A DNA stretch of 64,000 nt from Adineta vaga. Taxonomy: Eukaryota; Rotifera. The position numbers and the translations under genes are program-made. The stretch's first letter is position 1. Each line of letters begins with the position of its first letter. This document shows positions 1 to 11,910 of the stretch, one piece after another. The notes beneath the pieces were generated by a model that was not told the origin of the DNA, ran no database searches, and saw only the letters and a program-made list of their open reading frames with translations. Location: NCBI GenBank assembly GCA_021613535.1, contig CP075497.1, forward strand, positions 7,378,001-7,442,000. Reading direction: 5' to 3'.

Positions 1-659
1 CACATGTAGATAAAAATTTACTATGAGAAAACGATGTTTTCACGAATAACATGATTCAATGAAAAATCATGTATTCTCTACTACCATTCATTTTTCCGAG
101 GTGATGTCTAGTTAACATGATTTCCCAGAAGATCAACGAAAAGATTCACAATTGTACTTGTAATGAAAGAGATGACAAAAGTTGAATAGTAAAAAGATCT
201 CTTCAACAATTCGACTGATATAAAAATATAACCGAAAATGTTTCTCCGTGAATGACTTTGAAATGAAGAAAAGTCGTGTTTATCAATAGTGACTTTCTCA
301 TAAATTAGTAATTTCCAATAAAAATCTGACAAGGTTGAAAAAATAAATTTAAAAATGAAAGAACTTACTTTCTGACTTGTTGATATTAATCAATAGAAAT
401 GAAAATTTTCTAACTGTTGAAATATATTTATTGATTGAAAGAACATTTAACTATTTCTATAGAATTTAACTATATCGAGCGTGTGTATTCCGATAAACGA
501 TCGAACAGTAAACAGATGAAATAACAAAAAGAAAGAAATCAAACTATAAAATCATTGATAAAAGACTCAGATATTACTGATTTTCATTAAAAAGAAGGTT
601 CTTATTCCGAAGATCTCAAGATAAATAGCGATATACTATCAAGTGGATTTATTTGAATA
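1..659. other. non-coding or unassigned left edge
   Basis: AT-rich sequence with no exon chain I can support. A short open stretch on the minus strand (about 108-332) has no recognisable domain and no convincing splice partners. It could be an exon of a gene lying mostly outside the window, but nothing here shows that. Confidence 0.4.
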
Positions 660-1654
660 ATGTCAAGAAATTGTGACTATTATGGTAAGTTAATGTTTTC
701 AGATGACAAATGATGTCTTCAATAATTTGTTTCCGAGTTGCTATGAAATCAAAGTTTTAGTAACGATGATTGTCAATTAATAATATGCTTTAATAGCAAA
801 AGAAAAAAAAAGAAAGTAAAATAAAATATAATAGAAGAATTTTAATAGAAAGAGAAAATAAAATGCATATAAATTCTCGATAGTCAATGAAATCAATCAT
901 TATATTTATATCGAGCGAAGAGGGTTGATATACTTATTCTTTGCAGAATCATCACCACGTACTGTTATTCCTGCGAATAAATATCATTCAGAAGAACATC
1001 AAATGGCTCGAGTGTATGTTTAGATCTATATACATATATATATATGTATCTTTACTCTATATGAATATTCTCAATTTCATTTAGAAATGTTGTTGTTATA
1101 CAACCAGGTAAAAGTGTTTGGCGTTTTGAACATTCATGGTCGCATTCACTTTATTCTTGTTGTACGGATGTTAAAGAATGTAAGTGTAGATATGAATAGA
1201 AAGAGTGAAGAGAAAATCGATTACCGTTGAAATTATTTAGGTTGTTATGCATTCTTTTGTCCATGCTGTTTCGAATGTGATATATCTAAACGTGCAGGTG
1301 AAAGTAGGTGGATATGTATGTGTCCTGGTGCAAGATTTGCACTTCGATCAAAGATTCGTACTGCATTCCGCATCGAGGTAATTTGTCTTTGTAAAGATAA
1401 TCTTAGTTGAGAAAAAAAAACATAGTTTTTCTTGCAATCATACGAAGATTAAATTCCATATAGTTAAAAGTTCTTGTCGCTGAAGTTTTGCCTCTAAATC
1501 TATCTTCTACTCTTTTATTATTTTTACCATTAATGGGATTTTCGTTGTTGTTGTTTTTTAGGGTGATTTAATTCATGATTGTTGCGCTACAACATTTTGT
1601 GGTTGTTGTGCATCCATTCAACTTAAGCGCGAACTTCATTATCAAGGTCTTTAA
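660..1654 (+). CDS. PLAC8/cornifelin-family cysteine-rich protein
   Basis: Five exons (660-684, 947-1013, 1085-1179, 1241-1377, 1562-1654) close into a 138-residue frame with GT-AG introns. The second half carries the PLAC8 pattern: a CCTD stretch, then CPCCFECDISKRAGE, a leucine/arginine segment (ALRSKIRTAFRIEGD) and a final DCCATTFCGCCASIQLKREL. These paired CC/CxxC blocks, separated by a short hydrophobic stretch, are typical of the family (plant FW2.2/PCR proteins, animal PLAC8 and cornifelin). Members sit at membranes and have been linked to cell-number control and metal transport; the role here is unknown. The length is usual for the family. A polyadenylation-like AATAAA lies at about 1788. 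The family call is firm, the function is not. Confidence 0.85.
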
Positions 1655-1821
1655 TAAAATATTCACGTATGATTATCTTTATCTAAGTCCACTTCTATGT
1701 CTACCAAATAACAAGTCCTTATTTGATGCAAACAAATTCTGTTTTACAATACTTTTATTTTAATGTACAGAGTATATATTTATATAAAAATAAACATGCT
1801 CGATTACTTGATGTCTAGTGT

Positions 1822-4800
1822 TCAAAGTTGATTCAGACATGATTGTGCATCATATAATGATTGAGAACATTGTCGTTGAAAAAACAATTTCTTTAAATTA
1901 AGTTCGACAGATGATAATATGCGTTTATTAAACAATGTTTCCAAAGCTGTCCACATATAAGTTTGATAGAATTCATTTTTTGGTAGTTTGAAAGCTGTTG
2001 AGTTAAACCAAAGAAGTAAATGAATACAATCACTCACACGAGATATAGATGGACGCTAAAAAGAAATATATTTTCAGATGAAATAAACTGAAAAAGAAAG
2101 CTGATAAACGTACTTCTTTTGGATTTTTACGTAACATTAAATGAACAAGATTTTCAATAGTTGACGATGCTAATGGTGAAAGAGAAGGTAATTGTTGATC
2201 ATTGTACGTTTCCTGTCGAAGTGTACCATGAAAAAACGGATTTGGTAGAGAGAAAAACTCATAACATAATGCTCCACTTGCCCAAAGATCAGCTTTTGTA
2301 TAATCCAGAAAACTTTTCGGGCCTGGCTGACAGGCGATGATCTAAACACAAGAGTATTATTTCATATTTCATTCCAACAAACATTTTCCTGAAACTTACT
2401 TCTGGTGCCATTAATGCCAGATTTCCGCCTTTACAAATTTCATCCGTAGGATATGGTACTCTTAAATTTGGTGGATGATGTAATGCACAGCCAAAATCAG
2501 CTAATACTAATTCACCTGTTGAACTACATATTAATAAGTTATCACTTTTTAAATCTCTATGAACAATTGAATGACGTTTCAAATATAATAATGCTTCAAG
2601 TAATTGTGCAAAAAGTACTAAACGTTCGTGATTAGTTGGTTTATTCAATCGAATATATTCACTTAATGTTAGATCATATCGTCGCATAACAATAAATAAT
2701 GTTTTATTTCTTCCACAACCGTCTGGTGATAGACTTGATGGTATAGCCATTGGATAATATTCATGTGCTTCATTTAACAATGGAAATGAATCAACAAAAC
2801 ATGAATACATCCGAACGACATTTGGATGATAGGAACATTTACGTAATGGTAATAATTCTTTATCCATTGCTTTTTCTAGTGCTTCAGCATTGGATTGTAT
2901 ACCATAGTTAAATAACATTTTAATTGCTAAATTGAACTTACCAGCTAGAAATATGACAAAATATGAGTTTTTAAAGATAGTTTGGTTAAAAGAATTTATA
3001 CCTGGTAAAATATCTGAATCAGTAGTAGATGTTTTATGCATATTCATTGAAGCACGATATCGAACTATAATTAAGGGGAAAAAAAGGAGATAAGACGATT
3101 ATCTAAATGTGATTTGACATTAAGACTTAAAGAAATCATTGTTTTTCTTTCTTCATTCATTCTATTCATAGTGTCAATATATTTACCATTTCAATCTTTT
3201 CATAGACATTGGAAAATGATTTGATTTATTACATTTCTCATCAAAATAAAACATCTGTTAAGCGTATAATATACTGATTATATCAATAGTTACATAAAAA
3301 AATAACAAAAGATATCTCCAAGATAATAACAATAATGTTTCATTACAGTCGTATTAGGAAATGACCTTTCATTTCTTGTCTGTAAAAAGTCTTTTCTCTT
3401 ATCATATATTTTTCTTTGACAAACTATTTTTATTGACACTTCTAGTTGCTCATTGTGAGACCTTATATCAAGGTGAATAGCTGTTAAAATAAAAATCCTT
3501 ATGAATGTAGCCTTGTCTATATAATTGTAATTATTAGTTCGAGTAGTTAGTAAATAGAAAATACAAGATCTTCAAGTCTAGTCGATACATACCTTCTTTT
3601 AATGTCAATTCATTGAGTTGTTCTTCATTATCAAATGTATCTTCATATAATGAAGAAATCGTCGATGATTGCCGTGAAAGAATTTCAATATCACTATCAG
3701 TGTGATTTTCTTCAGTAAAACTAAAATCTCTTGATAAACGAGATGTTCTTTCAGATGATCTGCGTAATCTTGCTTCGTAGACAGCAGCATTGCAACCATA
3801 ACCAAGTAAACGACCTAATTCGAAATCATCGAGCGATGCTCGATTATATTGATCGTTTTCATCATGTAATGAATCCATGTTTGTAGTTTTTGATAAAAGA
3901 TCGCCAATTTTATTGATATTTTGATCCAAACGATGATGATCAAATGTATTTTGTGGAAGAAGTGAATAACCAAGAAGACCTAATATAAGTCGGGAACTAG
4001 TCGGAGCTATAACAAAAGAAGAGTTACAATAGTATGATTGATTACCATATTCGTTAGAGAAATACGAGAACGAAAAACAAACGGAAGGAAGAAAAAACGC
4101 ACTTAGTACAGGAAATTTCTTTCGACTTGTGTCAGTCTAAACATTGACAACTATGTCGAACTGACGAATGGAAACATCGCATGTTTATAACAGTCAGTTT
4201 CTTTTATTACTTTCACTGATATTTAAATATACTATGACGGATGTGATTGAAGACTTAGACGTTTACAACTTGATATAATCTTCTGCTTAATAAGAGCTAT
4301 CGAAACGAAAGAATAATAGATGCCTATATTGGAGGTCAACTAATCTTCAAGAAGAAAGAGAATGTACGTATGCGTAGATGCAGCTCAATAAAGATTATAA
4401 TTCGGTTGAAATTGGTCGATGAACTATGATGGGAGGCAAAACTTGTAACAGTTGTTCCGTGTGTCATCTCGTATCATTTTATCTCATCACATCATCATTG
4501 ATGTCTGTTTTTTCTCTTTTCTGACAGACATTTACTACAACATTTGCTTTTCTCTTTAGATCAGTAGTCCATTGATAGAAGAAAGAAAGAGAGAAGGAGA
4601 GAGAGAGAGAACGAGAAAGAAAAAGAAACGTATTTGCTCGTTCGTTCACCTCATTTGCAACTACACAAATGTTGAACAGAGACGACATGCACTTGTCTTG
4701 GCCTGCTTATTGGTGATTTGTGCTATGTACTTGTACAAGATGAAAAAAAAGAAAAGAATTCATTTTCTCTCTTGCTTTCTCTTTCATTGGTTTTATGATT

Positions 4801-5300
4801 GCTACCTTTCCTCGTCAATGTAGTACGAGTTCGTTTTTTTATTTAATTTCATAGCAGGACAACTGCAAGAAGTCTTCGTTTTTCTTCTATTGAATTCTCA
4901 TTATTTTCGAGGGTGTCAAAGAATTAAAAATAGCGATATGCATAAATGTATACGAAAGAGTGTATAACAAGAAGAAGAAGAAGAAGAAGAAAAAGAAAGA
5001 ACAAAAATACTAACCAGCAAAGAATAGCCGTCGTTTGATCTCATTGAGTGCCGCCCGAAATGGTAATAAATTAGAGAGATTTTGTTGATAATGACCAATT
5101 GATGGTCCATTATGTGCAAAAAATGACCGATAAATCGATGGAAATAAATAAAAGCGCACGGGAGATTTTGGATTAACTTGTATATCTTTATTAATATGTG
5201 TAAGATCATAATTTCGAGGAATAAATACGGGTTTTAACGGACGTGAAATAATTGCTCGACTTATTCGAACAATCATAGTCGCTGCTCCTTTCAAAGCCAT
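1822..5300 (-). CDS. PINK1: PINK1 serine/threonine kinase, mitochondrial
   Basis: Six exons (5300-5015, 4006-3593, 3064-3002, 2944-2400, 2341-2114, 2055-1822) encode 589 residues, close to the 581 of human PINK1. The N-terminus (MALKGAATMIVRISRAII) is basic and lacks acids, as in a mitochondrial presequence. A hydrophobic segment near 100-113 matches the PINK1 transmembrane/PARL-cleavage region. The kinase domain shows a glycine-rich loop (GYGCNAAVYEA, ~164-174), the ATP lysine in LAIK (K263), HRDLKSDN with catalytic D385, ADFG (~403-406) and the PINK1-typical GGNLALMAPE. A C-terminal extension follows the kinase domain. PINK1 phosphorylates ubiquitin and Parkin on damaged mitochondria to start mitophagy. 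The first intron is unusually long (4007-5014) and carries purine-rich simple repeats. Confidence 0.95.
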
Positions 5301-6224
5301 TGTAAACCTGAACAATGATAAGAAAAGAAGGAGAAGCAAAATATCTACAACAGAAAAAAAGATTGCGACATTTCGACATATGAATAATCACATGAAATGC
5401 ATTTCATCATCTAAAACAAAATAAATAGTAGGATAAAAATAACCCTAGTCAGGTATCTCGTCACATACATTTTCTTTACAAAGAGAAGAGGAAAAAAACA
5501 AATCTAAAATCTTTTTCGTTCAACAAAATTTCGAAATTTCAAAACAAACTATTCGTTGTTAACTAAAACAAGAATGAGATATGAATTGTTCAGAAAAATA
5601 ATCTCAAATATTATCCTACTCAAAGTAAGGATCAGTATCTTAGAGCAAAAGTAATGTCACGTGTGTATAATTGTGAAATACGAAATATCGTAGAACTAAA
5701 GATACTAATATTACTTAAATCTCATATATCAAAGCTTTATGGAAATAATGTCAAATTCTATCAGATCGAACATATCAGTCTAATAAAATTGACACAATGA
5801 ATGAAGCTTTTCCAATTAATCATCGATTGTTTTTCTATTTCCTAAAACTGAAATCATCCTCTTGGTTATTCATGACTCAATATTCACAATAAAGATTCGT
5901 TGTTAACAATAGCCAATCAAAGACAAGACATTCGACATCTACTTCAAACTTCCTATCGTTTATGTTTCTCTACTCAATAACAATATGGTTTATTCTGATA
6001 AGAATAGAGAGATTTAACTTTATATGATTAAATTCGACTATAAAACCATTTTGATATTGAAGAGCGACATCAATTTTTTTGAGAAATACGTCAGTTTTTT
6101 TATCGTTGAAAATATACATATGTAAAATAGTCATTTTTTTTCAGGTAGTTGTTCTGTTCTTTTGATGGACTATTGTCAATATTAGTATATAAAATTGCAT
6201 CACGAATTGAAATCAAATAGAACT
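5301..6224. other. divergent intergenic region between PINK1 and the TIR gene
   Basis: About 0.9 kb of AT-rich sequence between two head-to-head genes. No coding exon or RNA gene is visible. It presumably holds both promoters and 5' leaders, but I recognise no specific elements. Confidence 0.5.
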
Positions 6225-7983
6225 ATGACAGAAAAATCATCTGATTTGATTGATAAACAAATAAAAATGTTTGATAATGATCCACCGTCCAATTTACATG
6301 AATTTCGAGTAAATAAATTCTTTCAATCACATATTTTTTATCTAAAAATTTATTTTATTTTTCTTTCCAAGGAAATGGTTGATGTCGCACTTCAATTAGA
6401 TGTAACTTCACAAACGAATAGTGAAAGTAAGCTGAATAATTCTATGTAATTGATTGTTTTATTTTTAATTCATTCTTTTAGATCTCTCAGTTGATGAACA
6501 AAATATCAATGAAGCCTTGTTATCATTAGATAGTTGTGAAGAAAATTCATCTGTCAATGGAAGCAACACGTCAACTGCTGTATCAGTTGCTGAATTACCA
6601 AGTGGAATTACTGATAGTTTAAATGTTGCTGCTAAACAATTATCTTTTCTATATGATAGTGTTGTTAGTACAGTAACAACTGAAACTGGTGTAGAATTGA
6701 ATGACGGTATAGCTGAAAGAGGCCAAGAAATTTCCGATGGTTTTGTTGAAGTTTATACAGAAGAAGAAGAAGAAATTGGTAAAGAGAATATAATACTTTC
6801 GATTAGATGTCCAAAAGACGGGGATCTTTTTGTCTTCTAGATCTATTTGAATCTTCATCAACGATTCCTAAAACAACGACAAATAGTAATCAACCTCATA
6901 AACGACATATCATGATTAGTTATAATCGTTCATCCCGTGAAACATGTCAACGAATTTATGATGGTCTTGTGGTAATTATTGATGTTTAGATGACTAACTA
7001 AATGTTATTTTTTATTCTAATTCTTTTAGAATCAAAATTATAAAGTTTGGATGGATTTAACAGATATGGCTGATGATATTCTTGCTAGTATGGCACGAGC
7101 TGTAGAAAATTCTTATATTGTTCTTCTTTGTATTAATCAACAATATTATGAAAGTGAATATTGTCGATTAGGTAAATAGAAAAATTTTCATCTAAAGGTT
7201 TATCAAAAAATCATATTGTCTCATTTTTCTAGAAGCTGAATATGCAGCTGAAAATCGTATTAAATTTATTCCATGTCTAATGGAAAAATCTTTTCGTGCT
7301 CAAAGTTGGTTGGGTATAATTAAAGGTTCAAATGTTCATATTGATTTCTCTTCATTGGATGATTTTGATCAATCATTCGACGAATTAGTCCGTCAAATTA
7401 CATATGTAGAAAAAAAATTATCTTTACAACCTCGTAAGTTTATCGTTTTTGTTCCTCAACAACTAAACTCAATCTTTTCATTTTGAATAATCAAGGTCGA
7501 ACACCTGCGCCCGGACCAATGATCAATCCAATGAAATTTGCGGTGACGTCTTCAAAACCTACCGCAGCATCAACATTGACAAATGATGTTAATTCTCGTC
7601 GTTTTGATGCGATTATTCATCAATATAAACAATCGATAAAAAAGAAACGACATCATATAAATCGTCTAAAACGAAATGAATTATCGGATATAATTTTAAA
7701 ACTTCGCCAAGAATTATTTACTGAAACTTCTCAAGTATTAACAGATGGTGAACAATCAGAGGAAGAAGATGACAAACAACATAATGACGAACGATTTCTT
7801 CAACAACTTTTAAATCGATCGTTAGATCAAAATGAATTTTTATTGAGATTAGTCGATCGTTTAACCACACCACAACCAATGGAAGCAAGTAATATTCAGA
7901 ATTTGAATATGGATGGAATTTTTAAAGTGATAATAGCGATCATGCTTTTATGGACATTAAATATATTATGCCAAAAAGAGTAA
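6225..7983 (+). CDS. TIR-domain protein with C-terminal membrane anchor
   Basis: Seven exons (6225-6308, 6372-6426, 6482-6778, 6841-6971, 7030-7171, 7233-7433, 7496-7983) give 465 residues. The first ~145 are acidic and Ser/Thr-rich without a known domain. A TIR fold follows: strand A HIMISYN (168-174), VWMDLTDM (195-202), YIVLLCINQ (218-226), then CRLEAEYAAE, in which E237 occupies the position of the catalytic glutamate of NAD-cleaving TIRs such as SARM1 (my alignment by eye), and a WLGIIKG turn. A basic/acidic linker follows and the protein ends in a hydrophobic segment (IIAIMLLWTLNIL) five residues before the terminus, a tail-anchor layout. No LRR, death or SAM domain is present. It could be an NADase or a scaffold in stress or immune signalling. 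Confidence 0.85.
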
Positions 7984-8573
7984 AGAAATGTTCTATTGTT
8001 TTTTATAATTAGTTAATGGAATCTTTGTTTTATTTTTAAAACCTGTGATAATATCAATAAAAGATTACAACGGAAGTTTATGTGATTGTAAAAATAAATA
8101 TTCGAGCTAAATGCTTTGATTAAAACTAGATCTTTTCGCATTTTTAATACAAACAACTACAACTTGATATATCATTTCTGAGACATTTATGAAACGAAAA
8201 AGATCATATTTATTTATTATACTAACACATTAATGAGTATTGATTCTAAGCTGTAATTTGATCGTCTATATCAAATATCTCCAATCACGTATCGTTTTCA
8301 TAAGAACCAAGTACTCAATGACATTGAAACATGTTTTTCTTTCTCATATATGCAACTGAACACACGTGTATCATGAAAAATAAGTCATAGTATTCTATAA
8401 AGTCATTATAATATATTCTTGAAAGTTTTTCTGATCAGAAAAAATATAAGACTGATAAAAAAAAGAGACACTCTATCTTAAGTAGTGAGAACACTCATAC
8501 ATACAAATATATAGGTACATTCAATACACAACAAATGAAAAAGAAAGAAAGAAAATGATCAGTTAACAAATCA
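7984..8573. other. convergent intergenic region
   Basis: About 0.6 kb between two convergent genes. AATAAA-type signals occur near 8056 and 8093. No further gene is seen. Confidence 0.5.
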
Positions 8574-9416
8574 TTAACAAGTGTTTAAATTGAGTGCATT
8601 CGACATGTTACAAGTTCCATGTGGTTGTTTAAGTACGATCATTGTTACTCGGAAATAGATGATCGAAAAAACAATAGTACTAATAAGTACAATTACAGCA
8701 GCAGATATTTGAATGAGCAGAATTTGACAATAGAAAGTCATTTCACGTGTTGGTTCATTGACCTTTGTTAGACATCGTTTTCGATATGATTCGCTATGTA
8801 AGAATAGTTCAGTAATCGTAAACATCAATGCTACAAGGTGATAGAAAGAAAAAAAGAAATCTAAATCAAATATTGATTGTTATGTCCTTACCAACTAATT
8901 GAAAAATCAATACAGCTGACGTCTGATGACGTTCGCGATCGGTACCAATAACTAAAATGATAGGAATAGTTTATATGAAATAAAGAATATACATTGTTGT
9001 AACAAACCAAGCACAAGAATAGATGCACCGGCAAGTGCATAGATAACTCCACACCAAAGTCCGAGAGCAATATCGAAAATCAATAATTCAAGTGTAAGAA
9101 CAATTAATCCAGATAGAAATTCAAAAAGGCCGAGAATAGCTACTGATGCGATGGGAAGTTTTCTTTGAAATGATGGTGTAAGTGATTTTAAATTAGTTTT
9201 AAGTTGATCCAAAGAATTACATTCCAATGATATATAGACGGACGCTTGTTGTGTATTGTTGTTAGATAATGATTGTACAGGTGACGAAGGGATCGTCTCA
9301 TAATGATAAACACTTGGTTTAGTTAGAGTAGTATCTATTAGAAGATGAAAGATTTCAATGAAATTTAACGAGTAAATTTTGAAAAAAAAAGCAAACTAAA
9401 ACGTACTTTCATACAT
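8574..9416 (-). CDS. four-pass membrane protein, MS4A/tetraspan-like, function unknown
   Basis: Four exons (9416-9407, 9334-9008, 8951-8892, 8830-8574), the first only 10 nt, encode 217 residues. A Ser/Thr/Asn-rich N-terminal tail of ~70 residues is followed by four hydrophobic segments: IASVAILGLFEFLSGLIVL, ALGLWCGVIYALAGASILVL, a short one after the DRERHQ loop (TSAVLIFQLVALMFTI), and a long one near the end (ILLIQISAAVIVLISTIVF). The C-terminus is Cys/Asn-rich. The 2+2 layout and length resemble MS4A/CD20-like or related tetraspan proteins, but I see no diagnostic motif. The topology is well supported; the family is a guess. Confidence 0.7.
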
Positions 9417-10403
9417 TGAACAGTAAATTTAAAATTTGCACTGATACAAACAGCATGTTCATGTCGAACGAACGAAAGATACGAATGATCATGAATAAAA
9501 CTGAAAGAAATAGAATTTCGAATGCACACGTGTTTTTACGAAGGATTGAACTAAGAAATACAATTAAGAAACAAAAATGCACATGTTATTATTAAGGAAG
9601 AACGTTTCTACTATAAACTTTATCCCTCGATTTTATGACCAGTATAAATCACAACTTTAACCTTGAAATATAGTTGAATATTCAAATGTAAATATCAAAT
9701 CAGAAAGCATCTGTATGTTTATGAAAGGATACTATTTCATATCACTGTTTTCGTGATGATACTTATTCTAATATCAGTAATGGAAAAACTAAATTCTATG
9801 TAAGAAAAGATTTACATTTGTAATTTGATGCTTTATTTTTTAATGACAATATGTCCGTTTTCTTAAAATGCACTTTATCATTTATTAAGACGGTGCGACG
9901 TTAGGAGCATCGTATTATTGAGTTTCTTTGCGTCTTTTTATTCTTTTTACTATTTCTAACGCGATGATCTAGAAAACTGAATGTTGCTCAACTGTCACAC
10001 AAACGTTATCGAGAAGTTCGGGTATTGAATATGATATATCTTTCGTTCGATTTTCTATACGTATTCGGTTTGTCAAAAATAAAACACAAGTGCTAAGTGC
10101 CTGACAATTAGCTGAAAAAAGAATTAATCGACACAGCGACATCGTTTATTTCATTGAAGTTCATAAGTATTCGCAGAGATTCTCAACTTTGTCGCATGTA
10201 TTTCGCAATCGAGCTATGCTCGAATGCCTCTCTAGTTGAAAGAAAATAGTCATGCATCGACCATTCGATCGCTTATTTTTTAGTATATTTTTATTTTGTA
10301 TTTCGTTCGTTTTTTATTGATTGTAAAGTGCTATTTAACGAGCCACAGTTACCGAATAATATATATATATATATATATAGGTACTCGTCATTGGTGTTTC
10401 AAC
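9417..10403. other. divergent intergenic region
   Basis: About 1 kb between two divergently transcribed genes. A (TA)n run at about 10362-10379 ends in TATAG directly before the 5' leader of the next gene and may be the acceptor of a 5'-UTR intron or a trans-splice site. No coding exon is supported. Confidence 0.4.
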
Positions 10404-11567
10404 ATGCCATCATTAAAAGTAATAGTGTCTGACGAAAAAGAAAACGAAGATGATCTAGAACGTGTATGTACTCCGGATGAACCATTAATTTTCCTTCCAT
10501 CAGCAATATCAACAGTTAGTATTACTGATCGGCCTGTGGAAAAAGGTCATGTATCGGAAAAATTCAATCGATGTACTCAATTTTCTGGTGCTTTCTATAC
10601 ATTATTAGGATCATTTCTCTTTACATGTACAGCTTTTTCGATTAAACAATTAGGTGTCGATCTACTTGATGCATTACTTTTACGTTTTGTTATTCAAACT
10701 TTAATCACATTTTCATATGTACGTTATAAACAATATCCAATATTCTTTGGTAATCGTACTCAAATATTTCTACAATTTCTTTGTTGTGCAACAGGGGCAG
10801 CAGGACTTTACTTATGCTTTATTGCTATACGTTATGTTGAATTATCTGATGTAACAACACTAAGTTATACACGTGTAGTATGGACGGTGGTTTTTAGTAT
10901 ATTTATTTATCGAGAAAGACCATCATGGAGTACATTAGTAGCTTTACCAATAACACTTCTCGGTGTTGTTTTTGTTGCTCAACCAAGTTTTCTTTTCTCA
11001 TCAACAGTATCTTCTATGAATGGTAAACTTCGTATACTTGGTTTAAGTTTATCAATGTTGAGTTCGTTTACGGCTACAACAAATGTTTTAACATTCAAAA
11101 AATTAGTTTGTACTTCGAAAGATATTAAACCAAGTGTTATTAATTTTCAATATTGTGTTGCTGTTCTTATTTCGTTACTGATCAATCAATTCTATAAAAC
11201 ATTTATTCTTCATACTGGTCTTACATTAAATTTCATACTTTCATGGCGATATATTCTAGCATCATTGGTTTGTTTAATTATGATTTTAGTGAATATTATA
11301 ACACAAAAAGCAATGAAACGCGAACACCCAGCAATATTTTCACTTCTTGGTTCAGCTGATATTATTTTTTCTTTAATTCTTCAAAATATTTTTACTTCAA
11401 AACATTCAAATTTATTTGCTTTACTTGGTTCAACATTAGTCATTTTTAGTGTAGTCATTATTGGCATGGCAAAAATTCTCAACGAAAATTCTGCACATAA
11501 AAAGATCAAATTAGTTAATAATGATCTAACTATGAAAGATTTCGAAGAAAAGATTGGCAAATGTTAA
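10404..11567 (+). CDS. SLC35G/EamA-family transporter
   Basis: An intronless frame of 387 residues when started at MPSLKVIVSDEK. In-frame codons continue upstream but lie in a TA-repeat region, so this ATG is preferred. An acidic cytosolic N-terminus (~65 residues) is followed by about ten hydrophobic segments in two repeats, the EamA (DMT superfamily) layout. SLC35G/DMT-like signatures include LLDALLLRFVIQ in helix 2, ELSDVTTLSYTRVVWT in helix 4 and IYRERPSWS between helices. The tail is basic. SLC35G members are poorly characterised solute or nucleotide-sugar-like transporters of endomembranes or plasma membrane; the substrate cannot be read from sequence. Alone among the larger genes here, it has no introns in its coding region. 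Confidence 0.85.
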   Translation: MPSLKVIVSDEKENEDDLERVCTPDEPLIFLPSAISTVSITDRPVEKGHVSEKFNRCTQFSGAFYTLLGSFLFTCTAFSIKQLGVDLLDALLLRFVIQTLITFSYVRYKQYPIFFGNRTQIFLQFLCCATGAAGLYLCFIAIRYVELSDVTTLSYTRVVWTVVFSIFIYRERPSWSTLVALPITLLGVVFVAQPSFLFSSTVSSMNGKLRILGLSLSMLSSFTATTNVLTFKKLVCTSKDIKPSVINFQYCVAVLISLLINQFYKTFILHTGLTLNFILSWRYILASLVCLIMILVNIITQKAMKREHPAIFSLLGSADIIFSLILQNIFTSKHSNLFALLGSTLVIFSVVIIGMAKILNENSAHKKIKLVNNDLTMKDFEEKIGKC

Positions 11568-11910
11568 GATGTTTTTTGTTTCTCTTTAGATTTTTATCTT
11601 ATTTAAGCAAATAAAAATAAATCAGAAGGAAATTAACAGTCGTTCTTCAACGAAATGGTTTTAAACATGAATTTATTATCAAATTCAAACTTAAAAAAGA
11701 ACATCCAAACTTAATAAAAAAAAACCTTTTTTCTCTCATACTAATTTTTTTTTCTTAACTTTAACACATAACATAAACGAGTAATATTCGAACTCTACAA
11801 ATATAATAAATAGGTAAAGAATCATAAAAAAAAACAACACAACAACAATAATAATGAAAAGAAAAATTAATAAATTTTTCTTTTCTTGTTTTGTTTTGTT
11901 CTCAAATCGT
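11568..11910. other. convergent intergenic region
   Basis: About 340 bp of A/T homopolymer-rich sequence between two convergent genes, with several AATAAA-like signals (for example near 11619). Nothing else seen. Confidence 0.5.

Noticed and set aside
4479-4823. Charged open frames in the first PINK1 intron
   Set aside because: They are translations of purine/pyrimidine simple repeats on either strand and have no domain or splice context.
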